The notes: generated by a model not told the origin, from the sequence alone. 64,000 bases of DNA from Chromatocurvus halotolerans (GCF_004340525.1 NZ_SLWX01000014.1:1-64000), one strand, 5' to 3'. Positions 7,351-16,570 are shown, counted from the stretch's first letter. Program-made: numbers and translations.

Positions 7351-9753
7351 TCAGCCCCGCGAAGCACTTTCCCGCGATACTTGACCGAGCGACCGAAAAA
7401 TACGCGCCAGCCATAACCAAGGCGAAACCTGCAGAGCGCTTATCGCCAGCAGCATGAAATAATGCGCGAAAAGAAAGCGACCGTACAGCGCCTCGACTGG
7501 GACATAGTTATCGCGATCCGCACTCAGCAGAAACTGCATCGCCGTGAACACGGCATCGTACTTGAAAATAATGTTCTCCAGCCCGCCATCGAGCAGCTGG
7601 TAGCCGAGCGGCCCGGAAACAAGCGTGAGTGCGAGCACGACGGCAATCCTGCGCGTTGACGCGCCGCGCAGGTCTGCGAGGGACATGCCACACCCACAAA
7701 GCAGAACCAGATACAGCGATGGCAGCACGAACCGCCAGCTCGCGCCTCCACGCCTGAGCAGTTCGACGATATTGTCAGTGCCGGCGAGGCCCACCACGAC
7801 GATGTAGGCCCAGGCGAGTGACAGCACCAGCGCCGGCAGGAAGGCGCGAGCGCGCAACCCAGTTCCTTTGCGCACCGGGCGCGCCACGGCCGCGGTGAAC
7901 CAGAGAATGGCAGAGAACAGGCAGGCCAAACCAGAGAAGCGCCAGCTCAGCTCGAGCAGCGGCAGAAAGCCCCAGGTTGGCGAGCCCACGATGTCGTGAA
8001 TACTCTCTCGCGGGAACACCAGCGCGACCAGCAGCCAGAGACCCATCGCGTGCAGCAATACCAGCCGGCCCGGCCCCAATAAGTGTCGACGCGAGGCTCG
8101 GCTAACGGCGTTCCACGCTACAGAGGCCCGAAACTCCAGAAAAATGCCCGGCAGGCTGAATAACCAGATGAGGACCAGCACGAGGCCAATACCGCGCGCC
8201 AGACGCCAGGGGCCAGCCACCAGTTCCCGCAAGTTATAGGGAAGGCCGGGGAGCGCCGTGACAAAGAGCACGGCGACCACCAGCGCTAGCACCATGATCC
8301 CCAGGGCGAGGGCCACTTCCTGAATAGACGTTTCGGTCACGCTGACAGGGTGCTCGCTTCGCAATGACCTCGACGCGGCGCGGGCATGCGAAGCGTCGCT
8401 CACAGTTCCACCCGCCGCCGCAGTCAGCTGCAGCCAGAGCCAACGGCCCAGCGCCAAACCCACACACCCAAGCAGAAAATCGGTGAGCTTGCCGGTTTTC
8501 TCCGGCAGAAAGAGCTGGCCGATCTCCAGGCCCAGCGCGAGCAGCACTACGGCGGGCCAGAGCCCGAGGCGCAACCAGCGCCTGACGCCCGGCGCCGCGG
8601 CACTGCCCACCGCCGCCGAGGCCAGCGCCCCCAGCGGGGCCATAAAGAGCACCTTGCGCAACACCTCCGTGAGCGCGTGAAACTCCGTGGTGTAATAATA
8701 GGAGGCAAATGGAACATCCAGGAACCGGGATTCCGCCAGCTTGAGTGAAGATCGATCGATAACAAAATCAAACGGGTACCAGAACGCCAGCAGCAGCAGG
8801 AGTAGCCAACCGAGAAAAGCGGCGGTGATAAGCAGCAAACGGTCAGGAAGATCGACTGCGGTGACCGTCTTCGCGTGAGCGGCCAGCCCGAAACGACGCA
8901 CCAGCGAGGCCCCGAGAACCGCCCCGATGCCCGCCGTGAACAGGTCCGTGATATCACTGAAGCGGCTGAATACCAGCAACTGCGCGCACTCCAGCGCAAA
9001 GGCCAGCAGCACCGTCACCGGCACCACCCCGCCGCCACGGCAAAAGCCACTGCGTAATAGCAGGAGGGGCACGGGTATCCAGATCGCTATGTCCGTCAAC
9101 ACGGCGTAGGCGGCAGGCAGGAAGCCGTCGGGCAGGATGGCGAAGGGCAGCAGGTTGATGCGCCCGTCCTGCCACTTGGCGTACAACTCCGCAGGGCTCA
9201 GGAACAGGTCCAGCGGCATCACCGCGTACAGGAGAAAACCGAGCCCGTAGAGAACCAGCGCCACCGTCCAGCCATCGCCCGCAACTCGCTGCGTCAGATA
9301 CCGGTCCAGAGCAGCAAGGATGCGGTGGCCGCGGGCGAACCACAGCATGGCACCGAGTGCCGCACCGACCGTTTCCGCCATGATGTCGTTCTGGGAGACG
9401 GTGCGCTGCGGGAAGAATAGCTGCGTGAACTCAATAGAAATGGAAAGGATGCATAGCGCCGCGACAACAAGCACGGCAGTAACAAACCGCCACACAGGGT
9501 GCCCCGGGGAGAGCGAGCTGCCCGCGAGAAGCCAGAACAGCGCCAGCGGGAAGAACAGAATGCCGTTCGCCACCCAGTCTGCCCGCTTCGCGAGGCTCAG
9601 CTGCAGAAAGGGCAATTCGCGGAATTGCTCCACGGCCTCGGCCCAGGGCATGGGGCGATATTCCAAAGGGACCAGGCTGCCGTAGATGACGAAGAGCGTG
9701 TAGCCAACCGCCAGCGCCAGTAAAGCCCACCTGGTTTGCCTTCCTGGTCTCAT
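7351..9753 (-). CDS. Large multi-pass VanZ-family membrane protein
   Basis: An 800-residue, very hydrophobic protein with some 16 predicted helices. The N-terminal half looks like three successive VanZ-like units: about residues 10-140 (VANGILFFPLALFWLLAG), 170-300 (RINLLPFAILPDG, DIAIWIPVPLLLL, then FSDITDLFTAGIGAVLGA) and 315-445 (VLFMAPLGALASA, GKLTDFLLGCVGLALG). The C-terminal 330 residues are a separate multi-helix region of unknown function. VanZ proteins are small membrane proteins linked to glycopeptide tolerance and cell-envelope modification; VanZ-domain proteins also occur in exosortase loci. Its biochemical role is unknown. The ATG at 9753 precedes a normal membrane-insertion helix. 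The gene converges with the beta-helix gene and has its own upstream region. Confidence 0.7.
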   Translation of the reverse strand: MRPGRQTRWALLALAVGYTLFVIYGSLVPLEYRPMPWAEAVEQFRELPFLQLSLAKRADWVANGILFFPLALFWLLAGSSLSPGHPVWRFVTAVLVVAALCILSISIEFTQLFFPQRTVSQNDIMAETVGAALGAMLWFARGHRILAALDRYLTQRVAGDGWTVALVLYGLGFLLYAVMPLDLFLSPAELYAKWQDGRINLLPFAILPDGFLPAAYAVLTDIAIWIPVPLLLLRSGFCRGGGVVPVTVLLAFALECAQLLVFSRFSDITDLFTAGIGAVLGASLVRRFGLAAHAKTVTAVDLPDRLLLITAAFLGWLLLLLLAFWYPFDFVIDRSSLKLAESRFLDVPFASYYYTTEFHALTEVLRKVLFMAPLGALASAAVGSAAAPGVRRWLRLGLWPAVVLLALGLEIGQLFLPEKTGKLTDFLLGCVGLALGRWLWLQLTAAAGGTVSDASHARAASRSLRSEHPVSVTETSIQEVALALGIMVLALVVAVLFVTALPGLPYNLRELVAGPWRLARGIGLVLVLIWLFSLPGIFLEFRASVAWNAVSRASRRHLLGPGRLVLLHAMGLWLLVALVFPRESIHDIVGSPTWGFLPLLELSWRFSGLACLFSAILWFTAAVARPVRKGTGLRARAFLPALVLSLAWAYIVVVGLAGTDNIVELLRRGGASWRFVLPSLYLVLLCGCGMSLADLRGASTRRIAVVLALTLVSGPLGYQLLDGGLENIIFKYDAVFTAMQFLLSADRDNYVPVEALYGRFLFAHYFMLLAISALQVSPWLWLARIFRSLGQVSRESASRG

Positions 9754-10011
9754 TCAGCTCTGCAACGGGTCCGGGATGCGACGCACTAAACATCTTCCCC
9801 TATTCAATGGGTCAACGGCCGCGATGTAAGTGACTCTACCCAGGCCAGCATACATTATGAATCACTGGCCCAGCATGGTGAAGCGAGTTCTATGACCGCT
9901 AAAACTTACAATATGATCTGTTAAGGATTGGAGATTCGAGAAAATGTGGCGAACGTCGGAGAGACTCAACTATCGTGAACTATCATAACTGGCTTGCGCG
10001 GAGTTGAGCAC
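9754..10011. other. Intergenic region upstream of the VanZ gene
   Basis: No gene is evident. It should contain the promoter of the minus-strand VanZ-family gene. I found no clear -24/-12 or strong -35/-10 pair, and no RNA-like structure. It ends at the target duplication of the neighbouring insertion sequence. Confidence 0.4.
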
Positions 10012-10028
10012 CTCGGCACCAGCCACCC
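10012..10028. repeat. Target-site duplication, left copy
   Basis: CTCGGCACCAGCCACCC (17 bp) immediately precedes the TGT end of the element and is repeated identically at 11422-11438. Confidence 0.85.
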
Positions 10029-11421
10029 TGTAGGTAGTTCATGATCTGTCCGGTTTCGTAGCACGACATCTGTCCGGTTTTATGATGCACGTTTTCGAGG
10101 TGCTTCATGGGCCGGACAGCATGGCTACAGGAAACCAAGCTGATGAGATTTGAAGAGGCCTACACGAGTTGGCAGGAGAAGCGATTAACACAGGAGGAAG
10201 CGGCCAGTTTGCTGGGCGTGTGTGAACGCAGTTTCAGGCGGTATATCAACCGCTTCGAGGAGGACGGTCTGGAGGGACTGCTGGATAAGCGGATGGCGCA
10301 GGTATCGAGCCATAAGGCACCCGTGGATGAGGTGCTGCGCCTCGAGGCGCTGTACCGCGAGCGCTATGAGGGCTGGAACCTCAAACACTTCCACGAGCGC
10401 TATCAGCGGGCTCACGAGGGCACCCGGTCGTATACCTGGGTCAAGAACGCCCTGCAGGGCAAGGGTGTGGTCAAAAAGGGCAAGCGCAAGGGGACCTACC
10501 GCAAGCGGCGTGAACGGGCCCCGATGCCGGGCATGTTGATCCATCAGGACGGCTCTACGCACCAGTGGGTCCCGGGGGTGTACTGGGATCTGATCATCAC
10601 CATGGATGACGCCAATGGCCGCGTGTATTCCGGCTTCTTCGTCGAGGAGGAAGGGACCTTGAGCAGCTTCCGCGGTGTGAGCGAGACCATTACCCGTCAC
10701 GGGCTGTTCAGCAGTTTTTACTCCGACCGGGGCAGCCACTACTGGCATACCCCCGAGGCGGGCGGCAAGGTGGATAAAACCCGTCTCACGCAGTTTGGCC
10801 GGGCCATGCAGCAGTTGGGCATCCAGATGATCCCCTCGTATTCGCCGCAGGCCCGGGGCCGCAGCGAACGGCTGTTCAAGACCCTGCAAGGACGACTGCC
10901 GCAGGAACTGGCCTTGCAGGGCATCGTCGATATGGCAAGGGCCAATGAGTTCCTGCAGGCGGCGTTTCTGCCGGACTTCAACCAGCGGTTCCAGGCTGAG
11001 GCCAGGGAGCCGGGTACGGCCTTTGTCCCGCTACTGGACTCCCGCGTAAAGGACATCCTCTGCCTTCAGACGGAGCGCCAGGTCGGCAAGGACAGCTGCG
11101 TCGCTTATCAGGGCATGCAGTTGCAGCTGCCACCGGATCCCTGCAGTGGTCATTACATCAGGAGCAAGGTGCGGGTCCATGAGTACCCCGACGGCAGCCT
11201 GGCGGTGTTCCATGGCCCCAGGAAGCTGGCTGACTACACCGCCGATGGTTCCCGGGTGAACGTCGACAAGCCCAGGAGCAAGACCCGGAAGGTGGCGTAA
11301 ATCCGCTTCGTCAACCTCCGGGGAGCGCCACGGTGAGCAATGCCACCAGCGGCCTCCACTGAAACCCAAAGCGGACAGTTAGCGTGCTACAGAAACCGGA
11401 CAGTTCTACTTGCTACGAACA
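10029..11421 (+). mobile_element. ISNCY/IS1202-type insertion sequence, 1393 bp
   Basis: It begins TGTAGGTAG and ends CTACGAACA. The inner inverted repeats share a doubled ACTGTCCGG-type box: left CTGTCCGGTTTCGTAGCACG then CTGTCCGGTTTT; right, read inward, CTGTCCGGTTTCTGTAGCAC then CTGTCCGCTTT. A single intact transposase fills it, and a perfect 17-bp direct repeat flanks it. Long target duplications are known for the IS1202 group. The intact gene and identical flanks suggest a recent insertion, 13 bp past the stop codon of the downstream minus-strand gene. Confidence 0.85.
10107..11300 (+). CDS. ISNCY-family (IS1202-like) DDE transposase
   Basis: A 397-residue transposase. The N-terminal helix-turn-helix spans about residues 15-60 (RLTQEEAASLLGVCERSFRR). 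The integrase core has candidate catalytic residues D148 (IHQDGSTHQW), D207 (FYSDRGSHYW) and E254 (ARGRSERLF). The run SDRGSHYWHTPEAGGKVDKT is characteristic of the ISNCY/IS1202 group. The C-terminal 100 residues contain a beta-rich DNA-binding-like segment. The ATG at 10107 follows a GAGGTG ribosome site at a suitable distance. The reading frame is complete and the element's ends are intact, so it is probably active. Confidence 0.9.
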   Translation: MGRTAWLQETKLMRFEEAYTSWQEKRLTQEEAASLLGVCERSFRRYINRFEEDGLEGLLDKRMAQVSSHKAPVDEVLRLEALYRERYEGWNLKHFHERYQRAHEGTRSYTWVKNALQGKGVVKKGKRKGTYRKRRERAPMPGMLIHQDGSTHQWVPGVYWDLIITMDDANGRVYSGFFVEEEGTLSSFRGVSETITRHGLFSSFYSDRGSHYWHTPEAGGKVDKTRLTQFGRAMQQLGIQMIPSYSPQARGRSERLFKTLQGRLPQELALQGIVDMARANEFLQAAFLPDFNQRFQAEAREPGTAFVPLLDSRVKDILCLQTERQVGKDSCVAYQGMQLQLPPDPCSGHYIRSKVRVHEYPDGSLAVFHGPRKLADYTADGSRVNVDKPRSKTRKVA

Positions 11422-11438
11422 CTCGGCACCAGCCACCC
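11422..11438. repeat. Target-site duplication, right copy
   Basis: Identical to 10012-10028 and directly abuts the ACA end of the element. Confidence 0.85.
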
Positions 11439-11450
11439 GGACCGGGATAG

Positions 11451-12662
11451 CTACTTTTGAGGGTTGGATAACTTCAGACGCTTCTTCAAATTCGCCCAAT
11501 CATTCGCTGCGACTTCCAGTTCTCGACTATTCTTTTTGAGCAATAAAGATACGCCGTCTTCAGTCATGCGCACACCAAACCCGTCACTATCACCCGCCAT
11601 TATCCGCTCAATGACCTTATCACCAAGTTGCTCACGATAATGTGCCGGCTCCCAGAACCAGGTCATCGCCTGACCTACCTCTTGTCGCGGCAAGGGCTCC
11701 ATCACTTCCTGACCGAAGCCGCTAAAATCCCACAGCGGAACCGGCTCCTTGTGAGCATCATTATTCTGGTCCACCAGCAGGGCTTTCCATTCAAGAAACA
11801 GGTCAGCAAGGCCCAGGTTATCCAGTAACATCACATAGCTGAAGTGATACGGATTGATAAACAGGTCAACTTTGATGTCCCGTTCGTGCATGGCGTCCAG
11901 AAATTCCGCAAGTGCAGAAAATGCCGGGGAAAGCGCATCGGCATCTTTCCGCAAGACATGCGTTTTTCCGCCGAGCCGGGCTTCTAATTCACGGATTTTC
12001 TGGACAAACAGCGGTTTGATGCCCTCGGTGGCAATAATCGCCTGATAGGTACCTGCGGCATTCTGCCCGCGAGGGCTGATACTATTGTTCAGGCCATCCT
12101 GGCTAAAGAGCGACTCCACACTGGCAAACAGGCTGTCGAGTGAAAACACCAGAGCAGCCTTTTCCTGCAATCGAAACCAGCGCGCCTGCCACCCAGGTGT
12201 AAACGCCGCCAGGCGCTCCGTATAACCCGGTTGAGACCCGGTATGATCCCAGTTTTCCAACGAGGCCGGGCTGTAAAGAAAGTCCAGAAAATCTACACCG
12301 ATGATAACCCGGTTGACTGTTCCTGCCTGCCTCACTGTGTTCAGCGCGTAATCGAGCTGCATCGCGACACTGGCACCGGGCAGCCCTAGGTTATAGACCG
12401 ACTTACCGGTAAATGCGGGATGCAAGGGCGACAGGCCCATCTCCACGCGCGAGTTACCCACCAGCAGAATCTCGGGGCTGACCTGAGGCGCACGGTACGC
12501 CTTTATCACACGAACCCGGCTGACCGAGGCCGGCTTTTCTGCATTCACCCCGTCTATCACCGGCGACCAGTACATCCCGTAGGGATCGACGAACCAGTTA
12601 ACAGCGCAGGCCGCCGCCAGTACCGCGAGAAAAGTCAGAAAGAACGCCCTGATGTAATGCAT
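11451..12662 (-). CDS. SGNH-like/AlgJ-like partner of the MBOAT acyltransferase
   Basis: A 403-residue protein with one N-terminal membrane helix (about residues 4-24) and a periplasmic domain. The motif LLVGNSRVEMGL near residues 66-77 and NLGLPGASV near 92-100 resemble block I and the following Gly-rich turn of SGNH-type proteins such as AlgJ/AlgX and DltD, which accept or transfer acyl groups with a membrane-bound O-acyltransferase. In this protein the usual Asp of GDS is Asn. Its start is 9 bp past the end of the MBOAT gene, so the two are very probably co-transcribed and act together in acylating a cell-surface glycan. An insertion sequence lies just beyond the stop; the protein end (KLSNPQK) looks intact. 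The family assignment is from motifs and context. Confidence 0.6.
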   Translation of the reverse strand: MHYIRAFFLTFLAVLAAACAVNWFVDPYGMYWSPVIDGVNAEKPASVSRVRVIKAYRAPQVSPEILLVGNSRVEMGLSPLHPAFTGKSVYNLGLPGASVAMQLDYALNTVRQAGTVNRVIIGVDFLDFLYSPASLENWDHTGSQPGYTERLAAFTPGWQARWFRLQEKAALVFSLDSLFASVESLFSQDGLNNSISPRGQNAAGTYQAIIATEGIKPLFVQKIRELEARLGGKTHVLRKDADALSPAFSALAEFLDAMHERDIKVDLFINPYHFSYVMLLDNLGLADLFLEWKALLVDQNNDAHKEPVPLWDFSGFGQEVMEPLPRQEVGQAMTWFWEPAHYREQLGDKVIERIMAGDSDGFGVRMTEDGVSLLLKKNSRELEVAANDWANLKKRLKLSNPQK

Positions 12663-12671
12663 AGTCGCGAC

Positions 12672-14237
12672 TCAGAACTGGAAGTACAGAAACTCGGAGA
12701 CCTGAAACAGCGTTAGTACGCCGAGAGCAAAGAGCACGCCAGAAACGCACGCCCACCAGACTGACGGCGTCCAGCGCCAGCGCTCGCACAGACCTGGCAG
12801 TAGGGTAATACCGCTGCCCGGTTCGGGGGCGCGTTTCACCATTGCCCCCTCCACTCCCGCAAACAATTGCTGCACATTGGGTAGCAAGAAAGCCACGGCA
12901 GACAGAGGCAGAATCCACAGCCAGGTACTGACCATCACCGAGCCGCCACCATGCACCGGAGCAACACCTGCCGCCTGTAAGTGAGCACCGAGCTCGCCCA
13001 AGCGCATCAGGATGCCGTTCGGAAGCTCTACGCCATTGGCACCTACCATTCCGTATAGGATGTTAAATGCGCCATCGGTCGTCGTGGCCCGGAAAAACAC
13101 CCAACCGATGACCACGCAGAGCATGGTCATCGCCCACGCGAGACCCGTGCGGATACGGCCAGCTGTGGCGTCCCATCCCAGGTTCTTCGACATGCGGCGC
13201 CACAGCTGATTGGTCACAAGGTACCCACCATGCAGTGCGCCCCAGATCAGGAAATTCCAGCCCGCACCGTGCCAGATGCCACCCAGAACCATGGTGATGA
13301 ACAGATTGTTATAACGCCGGAACCGGCCCTTGCGGTTACCCCCGAGAGGTATATACACATAATCCCTGAGAAAGTTTGAGAGCGTGATGTGCCAGCGCCG
13401 CCAGAATTCATCGATACTGCAGGCCTTGTAGGGCGAGAAGAAATTCAGGGGAAGGACGATGCCAAAAAGACGCGCCAGGCCAATAGCCATATCGGAATAG
13501 CCGGAAAAATCAAAATAAAGCTGGAAGGTATAAGCCAAGGCACCGCCCCAGGCCTGTAACATGGCAGGCTGGCCGCCCGCGTCAGCAGCAGCAAACACGG
13601 GATCGGCGTAATCGGCCACACCGTCTGCCAGTACCGTCTTCTTGAAAAAGCCGATCGCAAAAATGGTCAGGCCAATTGCAATATTGGAGGCCAGTGGCTG
13701 AAAGCGCTGCGACTGCGCAAACTGGGGCAGAACATCCTTGTGATGCACAATCGGCCCGGCTATCAGTTGCGGGAAGAATGAAACGAACAGCGCGTAATGC
13801 AGGAAACTGTACTCGCGGGTGATGCCGCGGTACGAGTCGACCAGGTAAGCGATCTGCTGAAAGGTAAAAAACGAGATGGCCAGCGGAAGAATGATGTTCA
13901 CGCTGGACCAGTCTTCCCCGAACAGGCTGTCGATGTTGGAAAGAATGAATCCGGTATATTTGAAATAACCTAGCAAACCGAGGTTGAGTACGACGCCCAC
14001 TGTCAGCAAGGACCTGCCAGGGCGGGTTGAGAGCCTGCGACCGATGACGAAATTCACGCCCATCGAAAACAACAGGAGGGTCAAATACAGCGGATTCCAC
14101 CAAGAATAGAAGAAAAGCGAGCAGGCTACCAGGCAGGCTATTGCCAGCTCATTGCCTCGCAAAAGACTGGCAGCATAAAAGACAGCCAAAGTGATCGGCA
14201 GGAAGAAAAAAATGAACTCGAAGGAATTAAAGAGCAT
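12672..14237 (-). CDS. MBOAT-family O-acyltransferase (AlgI-like)
   Basis: A 521-residue polytopic membrane protein. The N-terminus MLFNSFEFIFFFLPITLAVF is typical of AlgI-like MBOAT proteins. The signature FWRRWHITLSNFLRDYVYIP appears near residue 285, and the catalytic-His region GGIWHGAGWNFLIWGALHGG near 320-340. Such proteins pass acyl groups (usually acetyl) across the inner membrane to a periplasmic partner that modifies polysaccharide. Gene order ACP, hydrolase fusion, MBOAT, SGNH-like protein on one strand suggests an acyl-modification module for the exopolysaccharide. The last 60 residues hold two more helices, usual for the family. The start at 14237 is a normal ATG, 110 bp downstream of the hydrolase gene. 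Confidence 0.92.
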   Translation of the reverse strand: MLFNSFEFIFFFLPITLAVFYAASLLRGNELAIACLVACSLFFYSWWNPLYLTLLLFSMGVNFVIGRRLSTRPGRSLLTVGVVLNLGLLGYFKYTGFILSNIDSLFGEDWSSVNIILPLAISFFTFQQIAYLVDSYRGITREYSFLHYALFVSFFPQLIAGPIVHHKDVLPQFAQSQRFQPLASNIAIGLTIFAIGFFKKTVLADGVADYADPVFAAADAGGQPAMLQAWGGALAYTFQLYFDFSGYSDMAIGLARLFGIVLPLNFFSPYKACSIDEFWRRWHITLSNFLRDYVYIPLGGNRKGRFRRYNNLFITMVLGGIWHGAGWNFLIWGALHGGYLVTNQLWRRMSKNLGWDATAGRIRTGLAWAMTMLCVVIGWVFFRATTTDGAFNILYGMVGANGVELPNGILMRLGELGAHLQAAGVAPVHGGGSVMVSTWLWILPLSAVAFLLPNVQQLFAGVEGAMVKRAPEPGSGITLLPGLCERWRWTPSVWWACVSGVLFALGVLTLFQVSEFLYFQF

Positions 14238-14347
14238 TCATGGTTGCCTTCAAATCACTCGCTGGGGTGTCATAAGAATTTTCAGCTGTATCGCATAACC
14301 CTGTAAATCCCGTGCGCCGACCAGTGCGTCCCCTGTTCAAGCGCGGT

Positions 14348-16144
14348 TCAGGCCTCGCGCAAAAAAGCTGTCGTTCTGGTTTCCACATCGGCTTGCCAGT
14401 CTCTTCTGGAAAACGTGTGATCCGCGTCCGCAAGTCTATGGATTTGTATGTTGGCGGGCTCAAGAGCGGCACGAAGCTCCGCGTTTCTATCCACCTCACG
14501 CTGAAATTCCATCGCTGTAAAATCATCACCGCTTAACAGCAAAAGAACCGGTTTAGGGAAAGCCCGCAGCCCACGGAGGAAAGTACCACCCAGATCACCT
14601 GCATCAATCATCCACGACATATCTTCGTTGTCAGATTTCGTGCCGTTGTGTGCACCGCGAGGGACGATTGCACGCACAACCACTTTTGCGAAATCCTCTA
14701 TAGACTGAAGCAGCGCTACGCGCCCACCGAAAAGTCGTTGCCAGAATGCCAGTGAGAAGATTCGCGCAGCATAATAATGCTTGATTTTGACATTGGCCGC
14801 GCCCTGCTCGCTATATACCCAGGGGTTGGCAAGCGCCGCCCTAACCACTCGCGGGTCACCACCGGCATAGGCAATCGCTGCCGTGGCAGCATCGCACAGC
14901 CCCCACAGCGCAACGCGCTCCACCACTGGTACGGCGGCCTGCAGTGCATCAATGCCCGCTGCAATATCATCATGAATGGCGGTAAACCCTGCCAGTTCGC
15001 CATCGCTGTCGCCCATGCCGCGGTAATCGAACCTCAACACCGGGTAACCGGCGTCGGCCAGTGATTCCGCCAAGGATACAAACTGCCGGTGACTGCCGAC
15101 CCGGTACTGGGGTCCTCCCACGACAATCACTACACCTGTGCTCTTAGGTGCAAAACTTTCCGGAACATGCAGACGCCCGGCAAGCTGGGCGCTCTGACAC
15201 CGGAACACCACGGAGCTTGCTACTCCCCGGCGCTCGGCATCTATTGTGAGGGAGACGGGACGCCTGCTATCCATTTTCTGCGTCGAAGGCCCTTCTGCCC
15301 CAAAAGCGCCAAGCGCCTCATCACTCGCGTTGAGCAACGCATCGGCAAAGCCCAGCTCCTGGGTCGCCCAGAAGGCGTCCCCGACCACGGTGCGCGCAGT
15401 GCAGGCCATACCGGCCTCCTGCCAGCTGGCGAGATGTTTGGCTGTAACAGGTAGCAGTGGTTTGTCGGCCTGGGAAGCGACCTCGATAACCGTCACTGAT
15501 GTGTTCGCTGGCAGCGTGAGTGCTGCCGCATCCGCATCCTGTAACCCAGAGTAAAGGATACTGCTGAGCGGATAACCCGCCACTTCCACGGTCTCGCCTT
15601 CGGCCAACGCCGCCTTGACCGAAGCGGCGGTCTGCCCTTCTTGACCACGGGTGACAGCAGCCGCGGTGACAAGGCGCAGGAACTGCGCCATCTGCAACTT
15701 GCCGGCCAGCAGCGGCTGCCAGAGCAGCAGGTGGTCCGGTGGCGCGGCGCGCGCCTCAAGGCGGACGGCGGCCTCCAGCGCCAGCAGGCAACCCAGGCGC
15801 AGGCCCCACAGCGTTATGGACTGAGTGCCCTGATCACGGGCCCAGTGCACCACTGCACACAGTTCTTCCACCCAGCCCTGCCAAGTGGCCACTTCAAGGC
15901 TGTCCGGGCTGTCGCCGGTGCCACACAGATCCGGCACCACCACCGTGTGGCCATTGGCGGCCAATCGTCGGGCCTGGCGAGCCACCATGTGGCGGCTCTT
16001 GTTCATCTCCTCGGCGAAGGCCGGGGCGTGAATGACCCAGTGCGAACCCATCACGCTTGCCGGGGGCCGCCACACGGCCAGAGGCGTCTTATTGGGCGAG
16101 TCCGGCAAGGCACCGAGCTGCAGTTCAGGCGTGCTGGTTGACAA
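14348..16144 (-). CDS. Fused exosortase A-associated hydrolases 2 and 1
   Basis: One frame encodes two alpha/beta-hydrolase domains that are usually separate genes in XrtA loci. Residues about 1-285 match the hydrolase 2 family (TIGR03101 type): HAPAFAEEMNKSRHM, VVPDLCGTGDS, and the elbow LWGLRLG, which lacks Ser. Residues about 290-598 match hydrolase 1 (TIGR03100 type): FDYRGMGDSDGE, the elbow LWGLCDAA with a probable Cys nucleophile near residue 415, and a late DADHTFSRRDW with His. I place the start at a TTG (16144) that overlaps the end of the ACP gene by 20 nt and gives MSTSTPELQLGALPDS; the longer frame upstream is an out-of-frame reading of the ACP. An internal ATG (near 15272) could also start domain 1. 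Likely role: removing or exchanging acyl groups on the carrier protein. Confidence 0.8.
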   Translation of the reverse strand: MSTSTPELQLGALPDSPNKTPLAVWRPPASVMGSHWVIHAPAFAEEMNKSRHMVARQARRLAANGHTVVVPDLCGTGDSPDSLEVATWQGWVEELCAVVHWARDQGTQSITLWGLRLGCLLALEAAVRLEARAAPPDHLLLWQPLLAGKLQMAQFLRLVTAAAVTRGQEGQTAASVKAALAEGETVEVAGYPLSSILYSGLQDADAAALTLPANTSVTVIEVASQADKPLLPVTAKHLASWQEAGMACTARTVVGDAFWATQELGFADALLNASDEALGAFGAEGPSTQKMDSRRPVSLTIDAERRGVASSVVFRCQSAQLAGRLHVPESFAPKSTGVVIVVGGPQYRVGSHRQFVSLAESLADAGYPVLRFDYRGMGDSDGELAGFTAIHDDIAAGIDALQAAVPVVERVALWGLCDAATAAIAYAGGDPRVVRAALANPWVYSEQGAANVKIKHYYAARIFSLAFWQRLFGGRVALLQSIEDFAKVVVRAIVPRGAHNGTKSDNEDMSWMIDAGDLGGTFLRGLRAFPKPVLLLLSGDDFTAMEFQREVDRNAELRAALEPANIQIHRLADADHTFSRRDWQADVETRTTAFLREA

Positions 16145-16370
16145 AATCGTGCAACGTACCGATGGTTTCGAACACTTCGCCAGTGATATCGTCATCGTCC
16201 ACCACCAGGCCAAACTCCTCTTCCATGGCGGTAATAATGGAGACCACGGCCATGGAGTCGAACTCGGGCATGGCACCCAGCAGGGGCGTTTCGACCGTCA
16301 TACCCGTGGAGCGGTCACCGATTTGCAGTACATCGGCTACCACGCGAATCACCTCTTGTTCCGATACCAT
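16125..16370 (-). CDS. Acyl carrier protein, exosortase-locus type
   Basis: An 81-residue acidic protein with the phosphopantetheine attachment motif EFDSMAV (Ser39) between helices I and II, and acidic helix II/III (EEEFGLVVDDDDITGEVFET). It would carry acyl chains on a 4'-phosphopantetheine arm. A GGGAG ribosome site lies about 6 nt before the ATG at 16370. It leads the minus-strand set ACP, hydrolase fusion, MBOAT and SGNH-like protein and is translationally overlapped with the hydrolase. In many XrtA loci an acyl-CoA ligase and a PLP-dependent decarboxylase stand beside this ACP; neither is present in the window, so the source of the acyl group is open. Confidence 0.92.
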   Translation of the reverse strand: MVSEQEVIRVVADVLQIGDRSTGMTVETPLLGAMPEFDSMAVVSIITAMEEEFGLVVDDDDITGEVFETIGTLHDFVNQHA

Positions 16371-16570
16371 GTAGACTCCCTAGATTTACGGCTATTCGCC
16401 ACTGTTGGCCAAAGCTCCAGTTCGCGGATGATAATAGCATTGAGCCATCCGGGCGTTAATCTGAAACACAGACAAGTCGCCAAATCGCGTCTTCCCAGCA
16501 GCCATTCTGTGATACGTTTAAAAAATCCGCGCGCTACAGACGGCCCAAAAGTTGATGGAGATCGTTTTTG

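Noticed and set aside
16440-16470. GG/GC pair resembling a sigma-54 promoter upstream of the ACP gene
   Set aside because: Spacing fits, but the -24 box (GGATGGC) is poor; judged chance.
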